Below are positions 1 to 5,599 of a stretch of DNA of 7,742 bases, one piece after another. The notes beneath the pieces are model-generated. The model saw nothing but the letters and a program-made list of their open reading frames with translations, did not search any database and was not told the DNA's origin. A program made the position numbers and the translations under genes. Position 1 is the first letter of the stretch; the number at the start of each line of letters is the position of its first letter. This stretch comes from Microcaldota archaeon (lineage in GTDB: Archaea; Micrarchaeota; Micrarchaeia; Norongarragalinales; UBA10210): positions 1,490 through 9,231 of the forward strand of contig DUGE01000007.1 of the NCBI GenBank assembly GCA_013331595.1, in the 5' to 3' direction.

Positions 1-338
1 AGCGAAGGGTGTATGTTGATAATCTTGTTTTCGAACTGGCTGATGAATGATTCGGGGACAACGCGCATGAATCCCGCGAGCACGACCAGGCCGACCTCGC
101 GTTTTTTTAGTTCTTTCGCAATTTCAGCGTAATAGTCTTCCTTCTCTTTGTCTTTCGGGTCGATGAAAAGCGCTTCCAGCTTATGCTTTTTCGCGCGTTC
201 CAAGGCCATGGCGTTTTCAACATCGCTTATTACGCACGCGATTTGGGCATCAAGCTGTCCGGACTCGATGTTGTCGATTATGCTCTGGAGGTTCGAGCCC
301 CTTCCGGAAACAAGAATGCCTAGGGCTATTTTCTTCAT
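1..338 (-). CDS. purN: Phosphoribosylglycinamide formyltransferase, N-terminal part (cut by window edge)
   Basis: This enzyme transfers a formyl group from 10-formyl-tetrahydrofolate to GAR, the third step of de novo purine synthesis, in the cytoplasm. The visible 112 residues start MKKIALGILVSGRGSN. That is the PurN first strand plus the GRGSN loop that binds the ribosyl phosphate (residues 11-16). Near the cut end come AGFMRVV and IINIHPS, where Asn108 and His110 match the catalytic Asn-x-His of the family. The remaining third, with the catalytic Asp, lies outside the window. The ATG at 338 overlaps the stop of the upstream membrane-protein gene as ATGA, and GAGGGG lies shortly before it, so this is the last visible gene of a minus-strand operon. 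The family call is firm. The operon link to a DNA-repair gene is seen only as spacing. Confidence 0.95.
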   Translation of the reverse strand, partial: MKKIALGILVSGRGSNLQSIIDNIESGQLDAQIACVISDVENAMALERAKKHKLEALFIDPKDKEKEDYYAEIAKELKKREVGLVVLAGFMRVVPESFISQFENKIINIHPS

Positions 339-586
339 TTCTTTTCTTCCCCTCTCTCAGCGAATTTAGCCACGAGGTAAGTCGCAATCACGGCAATGAT
401 AGTTACCACTACGGCAATCAACATGTCCCAATACCAGGATTCAGCTGCCGGGATGAAATGGGTGATGGCGTTTTTGATTGCCGTATTCCAAAACAGCGCT
501 GCTGTAAATGCGAATGCGCCAGTAATCAAAACCACGATTTGGTTCCTGAATTCACGCCTTACGTTTTCAATGTCTTTCCTGACCAT
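335..586 (-). CDS. DUF5654-type small membrane protein, two TM helices
   Basis: An 83-aa protein of unknown function. A basic N-terminus (MVRKDIENVRREFRNQ) leads into a first membrane helix at about residues 17-38. That helix carries the ALFWNTAIKNAI stretch that I associate with archaeal DUF5654 proteins. A short polar loop (about 44-52) and a second helix (about 53-74) follow, and the tail is charged (KFAERGEEKK). By the positive-inside rule both ends probably face the cytoplasm. The ATG directly follows the stop of the AlkD-like gene (TAA then ATG), and the stop overlaps the purN start, so the three genes are very likely co-transcribed and translationally coupled. The family name comes from recalled sequence pattern, not a search. 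No enzymatic residues are evident. Confidence 0.8.
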   Translation of the reverse strand: MVRKDIENVRREFRNQIVVLITGAFAFTAALFWNTAIKNAITHFIPAAESWYWDMLIAVVVTIIAVIATYLVAKFAERGEEKK

Positions 587-1264
587 TTAACCGCCTTTTT
601 TACTTTTCAGCTCGCGAAGCGCGTCTGAAGCAATCCATTTGGCGCTCTTAGAATTGAGCTTTTGGATTTCGCCTGCAATCTTAATTGCCTTGCCTCTTAA
701 TTTATTGTTGCGCTTGCCTATTTGCCTAAGGGCCCAATTGACGGCCTTGCGCACGAAATTCCTCTCGTCCGTTGCCTGTTTTTTGATTAGGGGAAAGAAT
801 TCCTTAATGAATTTTTCATCTGCAGTGGTTTTATCGTGGACTGCAAGCACGGCCATGAGCGCAAAACCCGCGCGCTTTTCAAATTCCCTCTTGCGCGAAG
901 TCCATTCCTTTGCTTTCTTGAATGCGAAGGGCGTTTTGTCGAAGAGGTTCATGCAAACCTCGTCGCACACGTCCCACGAATCGAAGTCTTTTATCCATGC
1001 GTCCATTTGTTTTTCCGTAATTTTTGCAGGTTCATCCACCATGCTTGCGAGAATGCGGCCTTCGTGAATGCCCGAACTCCAGAGCCTTTGGGCTAGGGAG
1101 TGGTTTTTGCCCATTGCCTTGGCCATCTTGCGCAATTCGGGAATGGGCACGCCAAGGGTGTTTTTAGAGCTTATGCCGAAGCGAGCCATGCCTGCAATGT
1201 TGCTGGGATTGCGCATGGATTTGAGCTTTTGGATTATGTTTTCGTATTGGATTTCCGCAGCCAT
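587..1264 (-). CDS. AlkD-like DNA alkylation repair protein (HEAT-like repeats)
   Basis: A 225-aa all-helical protein matching the AlkD/AlkC DNA glycosylase superfamily, whose members remove bulky or cationic alkylated bases without flipping them. From the ATG, the SWDVCD motif puts Trp97 and Asp101 at the W-x3-D spacing of the Bacillus AlkD active site (Trp109/Asp113). Arg131 in EKRAGF is the likely counterpart of Arg148. The later segment RNFVRKAVNWALRQIGKRN (169-187) is the conserved DNA-facing helix pair. Length is normal for the family. I chose the ATG at 1264 over an in-frame TTG at 1273 because GGGG at 1274-1277 is then 9 nt from the start, against 1 nt for TTG. A TATA-like box lies at 1303-1311. 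The gene heads the operon with the DUF5654 protein and purN. True glycosylase activity is inferred. Confidence 0.9.
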   Translation of the reverse strand: MAAEIQYENIIQKLKSMRNPSNIAGMARFGISSKNTLGVPIPELRKMAKAMGKNHSLAQRLWSSGIHEGRILASMVDEPAKITEKQMDAWIKDFDSWDVCDEVCMNLFDKTPFAFKKAKEWTSRKREFEKRAGFALMAVLAVHDKTTADEKFIKEFFPLIKKQATDERNFVRKAVNWALRQIGKRNNKLRGKAIKIAGEIQKLNSKSAKWIASDALRELKSKKGG

Positions 1265-1302
1265 TTTGTCCAACCCCTGTCAAGGTGTTTCTTAGATGGT
1301 TG

Positions 1303-1311
1303 TAAATTTAA
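1303..1311 (-). promoter_or_regulatory. Probable TATA box for the AlkD-like/DUF5654/purN operon
   Basis: On the minus strand TTAAATTTA is centred about 26 nt before a predicted transcription start near 1281. That gives a leader of about 17 nt, just enough to hold the GGGG ribosome-binding site at 1274-1277. Spacing and composition fit an archaeal promoter. Short AT-rich strings are common, so this is a moderate call. Confidence 0.5.
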
Positions 1312-1324
1312 CTTTAGCTTTTTT

Positions 1325-2380
1325 TTATTTCGCCTGCTGCTTTCGCTGCATTTCCAGGTAAGATTTTGCGGTGGCAATTCCCAAGTGGTAAAGATATCGC
1401 CTGTGCGCGTTATTTTTTCTTTTCAATTCTCTAATTTTAGAATCTAATTCGCCGTTCAAAAGCATTCTTTTTACTTCTGCTAAATCATTCCTGGTTAAAT
1501 GATCAGACTTTGCTCTCGGGTCATCAGGTCCAAAAATTATTTCACGCATACGCCTAACATTTTCGCTAAATTCTGCATGATTGCCAGATATTGACGCATA
1601 AATCGGATAATTGAGATGTGTTTTCGGCACAAAACGTTCTGCGTCTTTTTCGACACGCTGGTCTGTTTTTTTTAACCAGTTTAAAAAATCACCGTCGTTC
1701 ATCCACCTTTCTCCTGAACTGGTTTTGCCGCCACGCACATTTCGACCATAAAAAAAATTAAACCAGCTCAGATATGATTCCGTATTGCCCATGTAAACGT
1801 ATTGTCCATCTGTATCTTGAAAAAAGAACCTTTCACCAGGCAAAGTATACGGGTGAACATACCCGTGGTTAGGCTCTACTGTTCCTTTAAATCCAGTTTT
1901 TTCAAGAGCTTGATTAATCATTTCAATCGTCCTTCTCTGACGAACCCAGTCTGCTATTCTTACGTGCTTCGTATCAGGATGCAGGGATTTTTTCACGTGT
2001 TCTTCTAGAATTTCTTGTTCTCCTTCTGTAATGTAATCCTTGCCCGCAACTTTTGGCGTTACTAGAAACGTTACTTTGGCTTTTGGCGCTAGGACGTGCA
2101 ACGCGCCCCTGACGAATTCGCCAGCCGGTCTGGCTTCGGTTAAAGGAAAAAAAATTTGGAACCCTTTGCCATCCGAAGGCTTGGGATCTTTTGGAGTTGT
2201 TATAATGTCAAAAAGGCTATGCACAACGTCTCGAACTCTCTCTTGCAATCCTCTTTTTCCCCCACTGATTTCATCGCGAACTTTTTCATCCAAGTCGAAC
2301 AGCGGTTTTCCTCTTTTTCCGCTGTGATAAATTTCAACAAAATGCTGCAAGTTTCTCGGTTCCCTGCGGTATTTTCTCAT
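1325..2380 (-). CDS. Orphan protein with degenerate phosphoribosyltransferase-like region
   Basis: A 351-aa soluble protein that I cannot place in a named family. The N-terminus is basic (MRKYRREPRN). Residues 75-97 (QIFFPLTEARPAGEFVRGAL) resemble the strand-loop-helix of type I phosphoribosyltransferases. A hydrophobic strand follows (AKVTFLVTP, 101-109), then HVRIADWVRQRRTIEMINQAL at 139-159. That last stretch has the shape of the PRPP-binding loop but lacks the usual Asp-Asp and Ser/Thr-Gly. The C-terminal half is aromatic and then strongly charged and helical (about 270-350), with no recognised motif. No signal peptide or membrane helix is seen. The ATG has GGAG 9 nt upstream (AAGGAGCAGAATAAAATG). 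The coding sequence looks AT-richer than its neighbours and lies just downstream of an RNA gene, which suggests acquisition. The PRTase relation is tentative. Confidence 0.75.
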   Translation of the reverse strand: MRKYRREPRNLQHFVEIYHSGKRGKPLFDLDEKVRDEISGGKRGLQERVRDVVHSLFDIITTPKDPKPSDGKGFQIFFPLTEARPAGEFVRGALHVLAPKAKVTFLVTPKVAGKDYITEGEQEILEEHVKKSLHPDTKHVRIADWVRQRRTIEMINQALEKTGFKGTVEPNHGYVHPYTLPGERFFFQDTDGQYVYMGNTESYLSWFNFFYGRNVRGGKTSSGERWMNDGDFLNWLKKTDQRVEKDAERFVPKTHLNYPIYASISGNHAEFSENVRRMREIIFGPDDPRAKSDHLTRNDLAEVKRMLLNGELDSKIRELKRKNNAHRRYLYHLGIATAKSYLEMQRKQQAK

Positions 2381-2400
2381 TTTATTCTGCTCCTTGCCTG

Positions 2401-2456
2401 TTTCTTTTTTTTGTGGGGTTGACCGACCCGACGTTTCTTTTTGGGGGTGACGGACC
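2401..2456. repeat. Two-copy imperfect direct repeat (T-tract plus G4-5/TGAC/GACC core)
   Basis: GGGGTTGACCGACC (2415-2428) and GGGGGTGACGGACC (2443-2456) match at 12 of 14 positions, 28 bp apart. Each is preceded by a TTTCTTTTT tract. The pair lies 35-76 bp before the start of the 351-aa gene on the minus strand and just after the SRP RNA end. It could be a pair of protein-binding sites for that gene's promoter, or a chance duplication. Confidence 0.4.
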
Positions 2457-2478
2457 TTTTCTTTTTCAAAAGAAAAGG
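2455..2478 (-). terminator. Probable 3' end/terminator of the SRP RNA: T-rich run and perfect 11-bp inverted repeat
   Basis: Read on the minus strand, the SRP RNA is followed within a few bases by CCCTTTTCTTTT, a typical archaeal T-rich termination signal. The T-rich strand is the left arm (CCTTTTCTTTT) of a perfect 11-bp inverted repeat with a 2-nt centre. Archaeal termination needs the T-run rather than the hairpin, so the palindrome may be incidental. Confidence 0.55.
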
Positions 2479-2483
2479 GATGT

Positions 2484-2764
2484 CGCAGCGGGAGCTCCCG
2501 ATTCGAAATAGTTCTCCCGGGGGCAGTTTCCTAGCCTTGGCTCCGGCTTGTATCTCACGAGCACTCTTGCTTTTGCTTAGAGTTGCTGCTTCCGCCCTGG
2601 CTCGGTTTGCAAGAACAAGGGTAACGCGAGGCAAACCATCGACGCTGTGCAAAGACTTTCCCTCGCAAGCCCTGATCCCTCTTCGGGCGTTCACCCACCT
2701 CAAAGCAATTGGCGCACCGCTTGCGCGGCGAAGGGATGCTTAACCCCCTGGCTATCCCGCTGCA
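2484..2764 (-). ncRNA. ffs: Signal recognition particle RNA (archaeal 7S RNA)
   Basis: The RNA core of SRP, which binds SRP54 and SRP19 and directs membrane and secreted proteins to the translocon. On the minus strand the ends pair perfectly over 9 bp: GCAGCGGGA (2763-2755) with TCCCGCTGC (2493-2485), helix 1. The Alu-side hairpin GGG-GGTTAAGCAT-CCC (2748-2733) matches archaeal helix 3, followed by a GCAA-capped stem (2730-2715) in the helix 4 position. The hallmark helix 8 tip CCAGGGCGGAAGCAGCA (2600-2584) has the GGAA tetraloop at 2593-2590 and the symmetric loop strands CAGG and AGCA. GGTTTGC/GCAAACC (2637-2631, 2610-2604) is a possible helix 6, and GGCTTG/CAAGCC (2671-2666, 2550-2545) a helix 5 segment. 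The length, about 280 nt, is normal. I do not see a clear UGUAAY motif. Ends are approximate. Confidence 0.85.
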
Positions 2765-2785
2765 TTAAAACTAACCTTCAGGTTG

Positions 2786-2799
2786 TTAAAATCCTTTTC
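2786..2799 (-). promoter_or_regulatory. BRE/TATA promoter of the SRP RNA
   Basis: On the minus strand an A-rich BRE-like GAAAAG is followed by GATTTTAA, centred about 26 nt before the first base of helix 1 (2763). Between this box and the RNA start lies a short dyad, AACCT-TC-AGGTT (2773-2784). The position fits an archaeal promoter for a stable RNA. Confidence 0.55.
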
Positions 2800-2843
2800 T
2801 TACCCTTTTTCAAAGTAATGGGGCCGGGCCGAGTCTTTGATTG

Positions 2844-2860
2844 TGATTTAAATATAATCA
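2844..2860 (+). promoter_or_regulatory. Promoter with overlapping dyad (TGATT-7-AATCA) for the arsR-dsrE-osmC operon
   Basis: TTTAAATATA (2847-2856) is a near-ideal archaeal TATA box, centred about 25 nt before the ATG at 2876, so the mRNA is probably leaderless. The inverted repeat TGATT (2844-2848) and AATCA (2856-2860), with a 7-nt centre, brackets the TATA box. A winged-helix repressor bound there would block TBP. The likely ligand is the ArsR protein encoded first in the operon. Confidence 0.6.
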
Positions 2861-2875
2861 TATTCTAATGTGTTT

Positions 2876-3190
2876 ATGGCAACGGCTGGAAATGCGATGA
2901 TGCAAAAAGACATCTACGCTTTTCACGCCGAGGTTTGCGCGGTGTTCTCCAATCCCGTGCGGCTTGAGCTGTTGGACTTGCTCGGAAAAGGCGAAAAGTC
3001 CGTTGGCGAGCTTACTGAACTCACAGGCTTGAGCCAAGCCAATGTTTCCCAGCACCTTGCGATAATGCGTTTCAAGGGAGTGGTCGCAGCCAGAAAGGAG
3101 GGGAAAAACGTTTACTACCGCGTTGCAGACTTGCGGATTACGAAGGCCTTTGAAATTATCCGAAGCGTTATCGCCGAGAAGATGAAATGA
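2876..3190 (+). CDS. ArsR-family winged-helix transcription regulator
   Basis: A 104-aa dimeric DNA-binding repressor type. The sequence VFSNPVRLELLDLLGKGEKSV is the ArsR family's opening helix pair. Residues 43-64 (VGELTELTGLSQANVSQHLA) form the helix-turn-helix, and KEGKNVYYRV (74-83) the beta wing. Only one cysteine is present (Cys21, just before the SNPxR motif). The classical two-Cys As/Cd or persulfide switches (ArsR, SmtB, BigR/SqrR) are therefore not evident within one chain, and sensing could use Cys21 between subunits, the DsrE-like partner or another signal. I chose the ATG at 2876, not the GTG at 2870, because the TATA box places transcription start at or next to this ATG. The stop overlaps the next start as ATGA. 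Probably autoregulatory through the dyad at 2844-2860. Confidence 0.92.
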   Translation: MATAGNAMMQKDIYAFHAEVCAVFSNPVRLELLDLLGKGEKSVGELTELTGLSQANVSQHLAIMRFKGVVAARKEGKNVYYRVADLRITKAFEIIRSVIAEKMK

Positions 3191-3528
3191 ACAAAAAGGC
3201 GGTTGAATTGAAGCTTGGAATTGTTTTGAACACTAACGATGCTGAAAGCGTTTGGAACGCGTTTAGGCTCGCCAATGCTTCTTTAAAGGAAAATCGCGAA
3301 ACCACCGTTTTTCTGTTAGGCAAGGCTGTAGAATGCGAAAACATCCAAAAAGACGATTTCGACGTTCAAAAAGAATTGAATTCCTTTAAGGAAAGCAACG
3401 GCAGGCTTTTGGCCTGCGGAACTTGCTTGCGGTTGAGGGAACAGAAAACCAAAGTCTGCTCGGTTTCTTCAATGCAGGAGTTGCTTGAGTTGGTCAAAGA
3501 ATCAGATAAACTAATCTCTTTGGGTTGA
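3187..3528 (+). CDS. DsrE-family sulfur-carrier-like protein
   Basis: A 113-aa cytoplasmic protein of the DsrE/DsrF/TusD-like fold, whose members accept and pass sulfane sulfur on a cysteine. The pattern is typical of archaeal DsrE proteins: ELKLGIVLNTND at the first strand, then VFLLGKAVEC (41-50), then LLACGTCLRLR (75-85) with Cys77 and Cys80, then KVCSVSSMQELLELV and a closing DKLISLG. Four cysteines are present (50, 77, 80, 91). Cys77 or Cys80 lies where the family carries its reactive cysteine. The start ATG overlaps the arsR stop, so translation is coupled. No TusA, dissimilatory sulfite reductase or rhodanese gene is in the window, so dissimilatory sulfur metabolism is not indicated. 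A role in persulfide handling or stress sensing is an inference from the OsmC partner. Confidence 0.88.
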   Translation: MNKKAVELKLGIVLNTNDAESVWNAFRLANASLKENRETTVFLLGKAVECENIQKDDFDVQKELNSFKESNGRLLACGTCLRLREQKTKVCSVSSMQELLELVKESDKLISLG

Positions 3529-3552
3529 AAAAAAGTCAAAAGGTGGTTTGGA

Positions 3553-4068
3553 TTGAACGTAAACAACGTCGACATGCGAAAAGCGGGAGCTTTTGTAGAG
3601 CAAGTGAAAGCGGACAAGAACGCAGCTCTTAAAGTAAAGAGAGTGGAAGGAACGTGGAATTTGCAGGAAGGCAAGCCGCAGTTCACCGCACTTTTGGAGC
3701 ATTCTCAAGGAACTACGGCGGTTGAGGCTGACGGCCCGGAGTTTTTGGGCGGAAGCGGCGTAAAGCCGGACCCAATCCAGTATTGCTTGTTCGGCCTGGC
3801 TGCTTGCTTCGCACAGACTTTCGCGTCAATAGCCGCCGAAAAAGGCGTCAACCTCGAAAAATTAAGGGTTTCGGTGGAAAACAAAGTTAATCTTTCTAAA
3901 GCCTTGGGTTTGGGTGAAGACCCAATAGTCGAGGGGGTGACGTTAAGCGTTGAAGCGAAAAGCAATGGCAACGCGGATTTGAATGGAATTAAAGAGTTGG
4001 CAGTGCAAAGGTGCCCCGGCGTTTATTGCCTGACCAATCCCATTCCGTTGAAAGTCGAACTCTTGTAG
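3553..4068 (+). CDS. OsmC/Ohr-family protein
   Basis: A 171-aa member of the OsmC superfamily of thiol-dependent (hydro)peroxide and persulfide-reactive proteins, cytoplasmic and normally dimeric. The core runs from the first strands (about 30-60) through FLGGSGVKPDPIQYCLFGLAAC, with the first reactive cysteine Cys85. The second, Cys154, is in VQRCPGVYCL, matching the family's RCP motif. Extra cysteines at 78 and 159 sit next to each reactive one, which is unusual for OsmC. The start is a TTG at 3553, chosen because AGGTGG (3541-3546) lies 6 nt before it. The in-frame ATG at 3574 has no such site. The first 25-30 residues are longer than in minimal OsmC proteins. The gene follows the DsrE-like gene by 24 nt and is the third gene of the operon. 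Confidence 0.9.
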   Translation: MNVNNVDMRKAGAFVEQVKADKNAALKVKRVEGTWNLQEGKPQFTALLEHSQGTTAVEADGPEFLGGSGVKPDPIQYCLFGLAACFAQTFASIAAEKGVNLEKLRVSVENKVNLSKALGLGEDPIVEGVTLSVEAKSNGNADLNGIKELAVQRCPGVYCLTNPIPLKVELL

Positions 4069-4087
4069 GAACCGGCAATCCGAAAAA

Positions 4088-4100
4088 GCGTTTTTTTAAG
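4088..4100 (+). terminator. T-run terminator after osmC-family gene
   Basis: A run of seven T bases (GCGTTTTTTTAAG) begins about 20 nt after the osmC stop, consistent with archaeal T-run termination. The short palindrome AAGCGA-G-TCGCTT (4101-4113) follows it. No gene is seen between 4069 and 4137. Confidence 0.45.
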
Positions 4101-4137
4101 AAGCGAGTCGCTTAGGGTGTAATAGCCGGCTTCCAAG

Positions 4138-4305
4138 TCATATTTCATCCATATCAACTGCATTCGCGATTATTTCAATGTTGCAGCTCTTATGCTCGGA
4201 GCACCAAGCTTGGCATTTTTCCGCTGTCGCTTTTTCCAAATACGCAAGGCTGCACTCCTCGCAAAAGAAAAGAGTTTTTCCTTTCACTATTTTTTTCACG
4301 GTCAT
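4138..4305 (-). CDS. Small Cys-rich (probable metal-binding) protein, 55 aa
   Basis: The reading frame runs from ATG at 4305 to TGA at 4138-4140 and is too short for usual gene cut-offs. It begins MTVKKIVKGKTLFFCEECSL. Key residues are Cys15-x2-Cys18, Cys31-x3-Cys35, His38 and Cys41. The segment after it, CQAWCSEHKSCNIEI, resembles small archaeal orphan proteins I recall with the same CxxC / CxxxC / SCN-x-EI pattern. The arrangement suggests a zinc-ribbon-like site or a metallochaperone, which is an inference. The gene begins 21 nt after the Nramp stop on the same strand. AAAGGA straddling that stop can serve as the ribosome-binding site, although spacing is long (about 12 nt). It is therefore probably the third gene of the DtxR-Nramp metal operon. 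Confidence 0.75.
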   Translation of the reverse strand: MTVKKIVKGKTLFFCEECSLAYLEKATAEKCQAWCSEHKSCNIEIIANAVDMDEI

Positions 4306-4326
4306 AGTGAAACTATCCTTTTATGC

Positions 4327-5562
4327 TTAAAAACTCCCGCCGAAAGTCTGGTAGAGCAAAAGCAGGTTGAGGAAAATGACTATTGCTGCAATCGACCAGG
4401 CGGCGATTTTAGTTTTCGTTTCGTTAGCGTGAGTGCCCATGAGCTTCCGGTCGTTCGTAAGCATGACTAGGGGGACAATGGCGAAAGGTAATGCGAAACT
4501 CAAAGCCACTTGGCTTAAAATGAGGATTTGCAGGGGGTCGAGGCCGAACCATATGATTGCGAGCGCAGGAATCATTGTTATGAGCCTGCGCAGGAAAATG
4601 CTGAACTTGATGTCCAGAAAACCTTCGATTATCACTTGGCCGGCCATTGTCCCGACTGTCGAAGAGGCAAGGCCTGAGAAAAGCAGGGCTATGGCGAAAA
4701 CCACTGCAGCAAAGCTTCCAAGCAAAGGAGTCAAAGTCTGGTGGGCCTGTTCTATTGAAGCAACGGGCACGCCGTTGGCATAGAATACGGCTGCAGCCAT
4801 TATCACCATTGCCGCGTTGATGAAGAACGCGACGTTCATGGCTATAAGCACGTCGAATTTTTCGAAACGCAAGTGTTTTTTCGGGTTGTGGCTTTTTTCA
4901 TTGAACCTGTTCAATACGAGCGCAGAGTGGAGGTAAATCACGTGCGGCATTACCGTTGCGCCAAGCATTGCAACTGCAACGTAAATGCTGCTGGAAGAAA
5001 TGCCCGGAATGGCCGTGCTTAGGGCTATGCTGCCCCAGTCTGGTTTTGCGAGGAAAACTTCAATCAAATATGCCACGCCTATCCCGCCCACGAAGGCCAT
5101 TATCGTATACTCGAGCTTCCTGAAGCCGTACCTTTCAATTCCCAGTATGGTGAAAACCAATACCCCCGTAATCAATGCGGATTCGAACAGGGGAATTCCG
5201 AAAAGCAGGTAAAACCCGAGCGCCGCGCCCAGGAATTCCGCAAGGTCTGTTGCAACGGCTGCAAGTTCCGCAACTGCCCAAAGGAAGAGGGTCACCGGGC
5301 GCGAAAAGCGCGCGCGGATGTTTTGCGGCAGGGTTTTGCCAGTTGCAATGCCGAGCTTTGCGGATAGGTAGTGGATTACTATTGCCATGATGTTGCTCCA
5401 AAGCAAAACCCATAGGAGCATGTAGCCGAATTGAGCTCCGCCTGCAATGTTCGTGGCAAAATTGCCAGGGTCCATGTAAGCCACGCTTGCCACGAACGCC
5501 GGCCCGATGAACGGAATAAAGTTGGAGAGCTCGGAATTGCGGAATATCCTTTTAAGAAACAT
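4327..5562 (-). CDS. mntH: Nramp-family divalent metal (Mn2+/Fe2+) transporter
   Basis: A 411-aa polytopic membrane protein that imports Mn2+ or Fe2+ with protons. About 11 hydrophobic segments with a LeuT-like layout can be read. The metal site is complete. TM1 carries DPGN (Asp31, Asn34) and TM6 carries GATVMPHVIYLHSAL (Ala202, Met205, with His207 following), the bacterial-type MPHVIYLH form. The selective Met points to transition metals and away from Mg2+ or Al3+ variants. Length is normal. The ATG has GAGG 9 nt upstream. The gene starts 37 nt after the stop of the DtxR/MntR-type regulator and is followed by the 55-aa Cys-rich gene. Regulator plus transporter on one message implies metal-dependent repression. 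Choice of Mn over Fe is inferred, so the symbol is by family. Confidence 0.93.
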   Translation of the reverse strand: MFLKRIFRNSELSNFIPFIGPAFVASVAYMDPGNFATNIAGGAQFGYMLLWVLLWSNIMAIVIHYLSAKLGIATGKTLPQNIRARFSRPVTLFLWAVAELAAVATDLAEFLGAALGFYLLFGIPLFESALITGVLVFTILGIERYGFRKLEYTIMAFVGGIGVAYLIEVFLAKPDWGSIALSTAIPGISSSSIYVAVAMLGATVMPHVIYLHSALVLNRFNEKSHNPKKHLRFEKFDVLIAMNVAFFINAAMVIMAAAVFYANGVPVASIEQAHQTLTPLLGSFAAVVFAIALLFSGLASSTVGTMAGQVIIEGFLDIKFSIFLRRLITMIPALAIIWFGLDPLQILILSQVALSFALPFAIVPLVMLTNDRKLMGTHANETKTKIAAWSIAAIVIFLNLLLLYQTFGGSF

Positions 5563-5599
5563 GCCTGTTTTCCTCTTGATTCAAGTTTTTCCTTCTCTT

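Noticed and set aside
1265..1273. TTG start 3 codons upstream for the AlkD-like gene
   Set aside because: The GGGG site would lie only 1 nt from TTG. The ATG at 1264 has proper spacing.
2651..2670. GAGGGAAAGTC on the minus strand, resembling the RNase P RNA CR-I core
   Set aside because: The other RNase P signatures are absent. The surrounding RNA instead shows the SRP helix 8 tip and paired ends, so the match is taken as chance.
2377..2703. 108-codon minus-strand ORF (and a 100-codon plus-strand ORF, 2441-2743) upstream of the orphan gene
   Set aside because: Both lie over the SRP RNA gene. Their proteins are low-complexity and basic with no family features, and the open frames follow from RNA sequence constraints.
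2773..2784. Dyad AACCT-TC-AGGTT between the SRP RNA TATA box and its start
   Set aside because: Short (5-bp arms) and easily found by chance. Noted but not called an operator.
2870..2875. GTG start for the arsR gene
   Set aside because: The TATA box spacing places transcription start at about the ATG at 2876, so the GTG would be outside or at the very end of a leaderless mRNA.
4192..4470. Plus-strand ORF of 92 codons
   Set aside because: It runs antisense through the 55-aa Cys-rich gene and the end of the Nramp gene, and its product shows no coherent pattern.
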